A DNA stretch of 64,000 bases from [Phialemoniopsis] sp. UDSM-2020 (taxonomy: Eukaryota; Ascomycota; Sordariomycetes; Thyridiales; Thyridiaceae), in assembly GCA_018873225.1 (NCBI GenBank), contig JAEILZ010000001.1:4092001-4156000 (forward strand), given 5' to 3'. Shown here piece after piece: positions 58,991 through 64,000 of the stretch. Positions within the stretch are counted from its first letter, which is position 1; each line of letters begins with the position of its first letter. The position numbers and the translations under genes were made by a program. Under the pieces are notes generated by a model. That model searched no databases. It was given only the letters and a program-made list of their open reading frames with translations, and was not told the origin of the DNA.

Positions 58991-60761
58991 CTATGCATGG
59001 GTCTCGACGGCCGGCACAGCCTGGTGCGAGTCAGGCGAGGGTGACCGCTCCGGCTCCTCCGGCTCGGGATGCACCTTCTCCGTCGTGGGCTCGCGAGTGG
59101 TAAAGGAGCCGGCGCTGCCGTTGGCGAGGTGTTGGTGGCCCTCGATGCCGTGCTGGGGGATGATGCGGGCGCCGTCCTCCTTCTGCTCCCTGTCGGCGGG
59201 AGTCCACGCGAGATAGTCCCTCCTAACCTCGACATAGTCGTACGCGAACTCGCCGTGCTGGTCGTCGTCCATGCCGAGCAGCTCGGCCTCGGACGAGGCG
59301 CGCAGGCGCAGGCCGGGGACGAGGTCGATGAGCTTGGCGATGATGGCCGACATGACAAAGGAGTAGGCGCAGCAGGCGACGATGTAGGCGACCTGGATGT
59401 AGAGCTGCTTCCAGTTGTGGTTGAGCCAGCCGCCAGTGACGACGCCCGTGTTGACGCCGTCGAGGCCAATGATGTAGTCGGCGGCGAAGAGGGCGTTGAA
59501 GAGGAGGCCGACGATGCCGCCGATGCCGTGCTCGGCGAACACATCGAGGGAGTCGTCAATTCGGAGCAGGAACTTGACTGTTCGATGCTGTTAGAGATGG
59601 AGTACACGAAAAGATGGTTGGGGAAAGAACTCACTCTTGGTGCCAAAGTTACAGGCGACGCCAGTGGCGACGCCGAGGATGATGCTGGCCCAGGGGGTGA
59701 TGAAACCAGAGGCAGGAGTGGCGGCAACCAGGCCAGAAATGACACCGGAACACCAGCCGACAAGAGACCACTTCTTGGCCAGGCGGAAATCGAGAAGACA
59801 CCAAGTCATGGCGGCGAACATGGCCGTCAAGCACGAGTTCCAGCAGGCCATAGTGGCACGCAGGTTGGCACCAAAGGCAGAGCCACCGTTGAATCCGAGC
59901 CAGCCGAACCACAGGAGGATTGTGCCGAGGGTGATGAGCGAGATGTTGTGAGGGCGGAAGTTGAGCATCATCTTCTCGTTGCGGCGGCCGAGGACCCACG
60001 AGTAGGCCAGGGCCGACATACCGGAGACGATCTCGACGGGACCGCCGCCGGCATAGTCGAGGACACCGTAGTTGAAGGCCCAGCCGTTGACATTCCAGAC
60101 CCAGCAGGCGACGGGGCAGTAGACGAGGGTTGCCCAAAAGAATGTGAAAACCATGGCGGGAATGACTCGGCCGCGTTCTGCCGTCGCACCGACCACGAGA
60201 GCTGCCGTCACAGCGCAGAATTGCATCTGTTTCCGGTGTCAGTAAAACCACCACAAAACCCATCTACTACTTGTTCTCGAAGAAGTCTACTGACCTGGTA
60301 AAAGGAGTATAGAAGCTCAGGGATGAGCGGAGATCCGGGAGAGGGCTGGCCCAGGGTGTTCATGAGGCCAAAGTGCTTGAGGTCGCCAATAAAGCCGTTT
60401 GTCGCGTTGGTGCTGAATGCTAGCGAATATCCCCAGAAATACCACTGGAAGACGATCACGCTGAAGGACATCATGACGACCCATATCAATGAGAGTGCCG
60501 ATTTTCTTCGAGCCAGGCCCGAGTATAGGAAGGAAATGCCGGGGATCATGATCAGGACCATGCACGCGGCCACGAGGATGAAGGCCTGGTCTCCGGACTG
60601 GTACCATTGGTTCAGGTTCTCGGTGGCTACAGAAACAGAATGTTAGACAAAATGCACCGTCCGGATCGACTCTCTACAATCTGAAGCATACCGGAATCGC
60701 CGCCGGTATCTGGGTTTGTGCCATTGAATTCGGTCGGTGCGCCAATCCACGAGTAAGACAT
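58991..60761 (-). CDS. ammonium transporter of Mep1/Mep3 type (Amt/Mep/Rh family)
   Basis: Plasma-membrane ammonium uptake channel/transporter. Minus-strand exons 60761-60692, 60626-60295, 60226-59635 and 59577-58991 give 526 residues starting MSYSWIGAPTEFNG. Family landmarks: GDQAFILVAACMVLIMIPG (first helix), FWGYSLAFS, GATAERGRV, VNGWAFNYGVLDYAGGGPVE, RPHNISLITLGTILLWFGWLGFNGGS, and DVFAEHGIGGIVGLLF near the end. In the twin-His pore motif the first position is Glu199 (GGGPVEIVSG), the second is His348. This first-His-to-Glu change is characteristic of fungal Mep1/Mep3 and not Mep2, so a nutrient-sensing Mep2 role is unlikely. The cytoplasmic C-terminal tail of about 120 residues is Glu/Pro/Ser-rich. 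Three HGATAR sites lie upstream, consistent with GATA-factor (AreA/Nit2) nitrogen control. Confidence 0.95.
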
Positions 60762-61400
60762 GGTTGGAAGCGGTGGACTGCCAGGCAGTCGGGGGCGGGA
60801 TCGGTCAGGAAGTGTCGAGGGCGATCACAGCACGTCGATGTCGAAATTGGAATAAGGAATGTTTGTCCGATTTTCAACAGATATGTAGATAAAATTGCTG
60901 TAAGTGATCTGACTATGGTAAGAGATCACGTCTGTAGGTTGAACGGATATGGCAAGACACCAAGAAAAGAAAAAAGACACCGGATGGGAAGTATATATTG
61001 CAAGTAGGATAAGGTTAAGGAGGGTCTACGGGAGGAGCAAAGAGGATATATACGAAAAAGGACCTCTGGATCTAGGTTTCGGTACCGGAGGGGAGGTGGG
61101 AGGGAGTGCGGGTGAGACCCGGTTCAGAGGCGTAGCTGGTGGAGTGGGAACATGGAAAAGACAGGCTAGGACGAGGGAGCCAAAAGGAGCATTGAGAGGC
61201 GTGTAAGTGAGTGGGGAGGGAGAGGCTACGGATTAGAACGACAGGCGCTTTTACGATAAAAAATGAAAATCGAGACTAAGTCACTTTACCTCACTTCTTT
61301 GACCACTTACTCTCTTATCTCTTCACCCATTTGCTCTCAAACTCCCTTTATTTTAACTAACATGGGACCCCCCCTCCGCCTTAGTAAGATTCAATAACGG
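60762..61400 (-). promoter_or_regulatory. upstream region of the ammonium transporter with HGATAR sites
   Basis: HGATAR motifs (GATA-factor binding consensus) occur at 60887-60892 (AGATAA), 61254-61259 (CGATAA) and 61315-61320 (AGATAA on the minus strand), all within 560 bases of the ATG. Mep genes are classical nitrogen-repressed AreA/Nit2 targets, so nitrogen control is expected. The motif is short, and chance occurrence cannot be excluded. Confidence 0.5.
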
Positions 61401-64000
61401 CGAGGTCGGGTTTCATGTCGAAATCATCATACCATTCCACCTCACACGAGGGCTGAAAAGCCCGTGGGATGTTTGTGTACAGGGGCATTAGATACCGTGG
61501 CATTGGTTCCTCGCAGCAGCATTCTTGTGTTTCTCCTTCTCCCCGCAATGATGACAGGATTCCAGTCTGTACTCCAGACATGTAAGCATGGTAACACCCA
61601 CCCGCTCCCGCCCATGCGAGAGAGACCGCTTGGCCTATTCAATCCTCTCCAAAAGAGGCTTGCTGACCAGAACACAATGAGGAACGTGCAACTGGAGAGG
61701 CGCCTCAGCTGTGATACCATGCATACGTCCCTTGTTTTACAGCCAGGCATTGTGTGACCCGAGTACTTGAAGTGAGCCTGTTTGTTGTGAGCAAAGGGTC
61801 CATGACGATTTCCCCGGACGGACGCATCCCCCGGTGCACACATGCATCATGTGCAAGTTAGTCGACTGTATCATTTTGACCACGAGAAACCGTTACAGAA
61901 GTAATGACACATTTTGAACTCGTCACGCAGCCGGTATCCAAGTACCTACTAGTCTCCGGACCCTTGCTGCCGGGCTGTAAGTCTTGTGGGGGAACAGCGC
62001 CCTGTGTGGTACACCTGGCCCCGAGGCTTGACCTGCACCGACGGATGTGAATGAAACAAGTGGCCGGCATGCCGTCATTGGCACGAGATAGGCACGTTGT
62101 TCAACCACCTCGCGCTCCGCGTCGTGGGCGCCTCGCCTTCAAATCGAAAGCTTCAGATCAAGAGAGCTCCTCTGCTGGTTGATTGTGCTCCGGACTTCTT
62201 TTCAGCTCGCCTGTTGAGCATTGGGGTACACCCGATGACGAGCGGTACTTTCCACCCAGCTTACTGAGATCTCCCTTTGGGTGAGGAAGAAACCGGCAAG
62301 GTATGGATGGTGAAAAAGGTACCTCGACCAGGGTTGGTGTTGGTCACTGATAAGACAGAGGCAAGTAAGTGGTCAGGCCGCAAAAAGAGGCTAGATCGCC
62401 GGCTCTGCAGGAGACCAGGTTAGGCTAAGTATGGTTGTTTCCTAGTGCGGCAGTGCCGCTAGGGGAGTAGTCCGTGGGCTGAAAACAGGCCTACAGATGC
62501 CCCCTTGGCGCGTGCTCGTCATCATGGGATTCTCCAATTGATGAAAAGTGTTTGATGAAGGAGGTTTCCGATTTGGCGAGCGACGAAATCGCTGATCGGG
62601 GTGGTGGTCGATTTGTTCGTATGGCACAAGCCAAGCAGAATACGCACCTACTCTGAGGATCTCAGCTCCTCACCTCGGCATCCATGAATGGCATCTGTGA
62701 TTCCACCGTCTTCGCTCGACGCGTCTATTGCGAATATCGGTCGTTTAATGGATCTCACATGCCAGGAACCACAGGACTGGTTACAATCAAAGGGCGCTCA
62801 GATCAATTCCTTCCCGCATCTTTCCGGCAGTCCGAACCCGGAGGTTGGGTTGCTGAATGGGCTGACTTGGGTCGGTCGGGCGTGGTTCGTCGAGTCGAGT
62901 CCATGACCATGGGCGATTTTTGATCAGAAGAAAAAGATTAGGCGAGTGTTTTGACCAACCGAACTGACATCACAAAATGAACGGGTACCTGTTGCGCCCC
63001 AGGTCTAGGCATGCACACTCTCCCACTAGGTCGGGGAGATGCGTCGAGCCTCATCGTACCCGCAGACCAGGGGCCTTGCATTTCTGTTACGAAATCGATT
63101 GCTCTCGCGGCCAATCCAGGCCGCCCGATAACGTGGCAGCGATAGATAGCGCCGATCCGCTCGATTTTCAGGGTCCCCTCCCCGGAGACCTGGGCTGGTT
63201 CTCGATTCCCCACCAGGACCGCCATGCCATGCTTCCAGAGCTTCCCTGCAGCTCGAGATTGAATGTTTCCATGACTGGCCAGCCATTGAAGGCTGACCGA
63301 TGGTCTTATGTACAAGAAGTCGCAGGGGCAGCAGCATCTTCGTGGGGAAGGGACAGGCACGGATTTTTGTAGTCACTAATTTACAGAGGCTTTATCGCAT
63401 AGAGGGGATCCGAATACAGCCTACTTTAGTCAGGTCAAGGAGTTTGGCTGACTCGAAAAGCATACGTGCCTCTTGCCTGTCTACCTACAGTCCAAATGCT
63501 GCTCGAGAGCATTTAGATGAATCATTTCGGCTTCTAATGGTCTTAGTGATCACCCCCTCCTTCTGTCTGGTTAGAGGCCTTTGATCAATATGCAGATCTC
63601 GCGCAGACAATCGCCATCGTAAGTGGTTGCGTCAAGTCTCGCTTCACTCGCTCTGAATTAATCCATGCAAGCCACATTTGTCCACCAGAGATGTTGGGGT
63701 TGCGGGATGATGGCGTGAGGTGCAGCTGTCAATTGACCTGATTTGTACACATTCTCTCAGCTGCTGAGCGTAGTCGCATGGCATCGCGTCTGGATCTCGC
63801 GTATTCAACATGAGAGCAGACATGCAGGATCCGCCCTCGTGCCATTCCGGGAATTATTCGTTCTCAGCCCCTTTGCAGGGACTCGCGAGAGTCATCGGCG
63901 GCGTCATGCCTCCCAGCCTCTGACCATACAAAATCAACTGCGTCCAGGCCGAGGGCAGCGAAGGCTGTTTTCGGGCAGAGAGTGGAGCTGGATGCAAGAG
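61401..64000. other. right-end 2.6 kb without a supported gene
   Basis: Short overlapping frames on both strands (for example around 62.68-63.37 kb) show no recognisable protein, and none has clear splice partners. I see no repeat, tRNA or mobile element. Confidence 0.4.

Noticed and set aside
58969..60301. Long frames on the plus strand over the ammonium transporter (410 codons) and in other minus-strand phases (264 and 204 codons)
   Set aside because: Shadows of the transporter exons caused by GC-rich third codon positions.
62684..63376. Overlapping frames on both strands near the right end
   Set aside because: No family resemblance and no consistent splicing; not enough support for a gene.

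Overview
The window is nuclear DNA of a filamentous ascomycete, most likely a Sordariomycete (Pezizomycotina). The evidence is the short GT-AG introns (about 55-80 bp), the C/T-rich leaders ahead of the start codons, protein families typical of Pezizomycotina (Zn2Cys6 regulator, SulP permease, Mep-type ammonium transporter, CRT10) and wide spacing between genes. No single marker fixes the genus. There is a 10-base N gap at 31769-31778, so this is a draft assembly.

Left part (1-17.9 kb) is fairly gene-dense. It holds the N-terminus of a gene running off the left edge on the minus strand (possibly a BUB2-like TBC protein), a sulfate permease (3722-6357), a small two-exon KEOPS subunit Pcc1 gene (7265-7637, minus), a Cdc14-type phosphatase (8589-10780), a SWIM zinc-finger protein (11683-13230, minus) and a large kinase-like protein with a ZZ zinc finger and a GTPD repeat (15229-17898, minus). 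The middle part alternates long gene-free stretches (17.9-25.7 kb, 28.9-32.6 kb and 34.0-49.8 kb) with a seven-exon Zn2Cys6 regulator (25705-28908) and a five-exon TauD/TfdA-type dioxygenase (32601-33973). The right part (49.8-60.8 kb) is dense again: a seven-transmembrane receptor-like protein with a four-exon gene, a membrane-anchored GH5 glycosidase, a CRT10-like protein and a Mep1/Mep3-type ammonium transporter (minus). After that, to 64 kb, I see no supportable gene.

The genes do not form an operon or an evident biosynthetic cluster. Most are housekeeping or nutrient-sensing genes: sulfate and ammonium uptake, a mitotic-exit phosphatase, tRNA t6A modification and ribonucleotide reductase regulation. 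The less characterised items are the kinase/ZZ protein, the SWIM protein, the 7TM receptor and the regulator with an internal N-terminal duplication. Exon boundaries were set by reading splice sites and checking reading phase by hand. Every complete multi-exon model given here is a multiple of three and ends in a stop codon.
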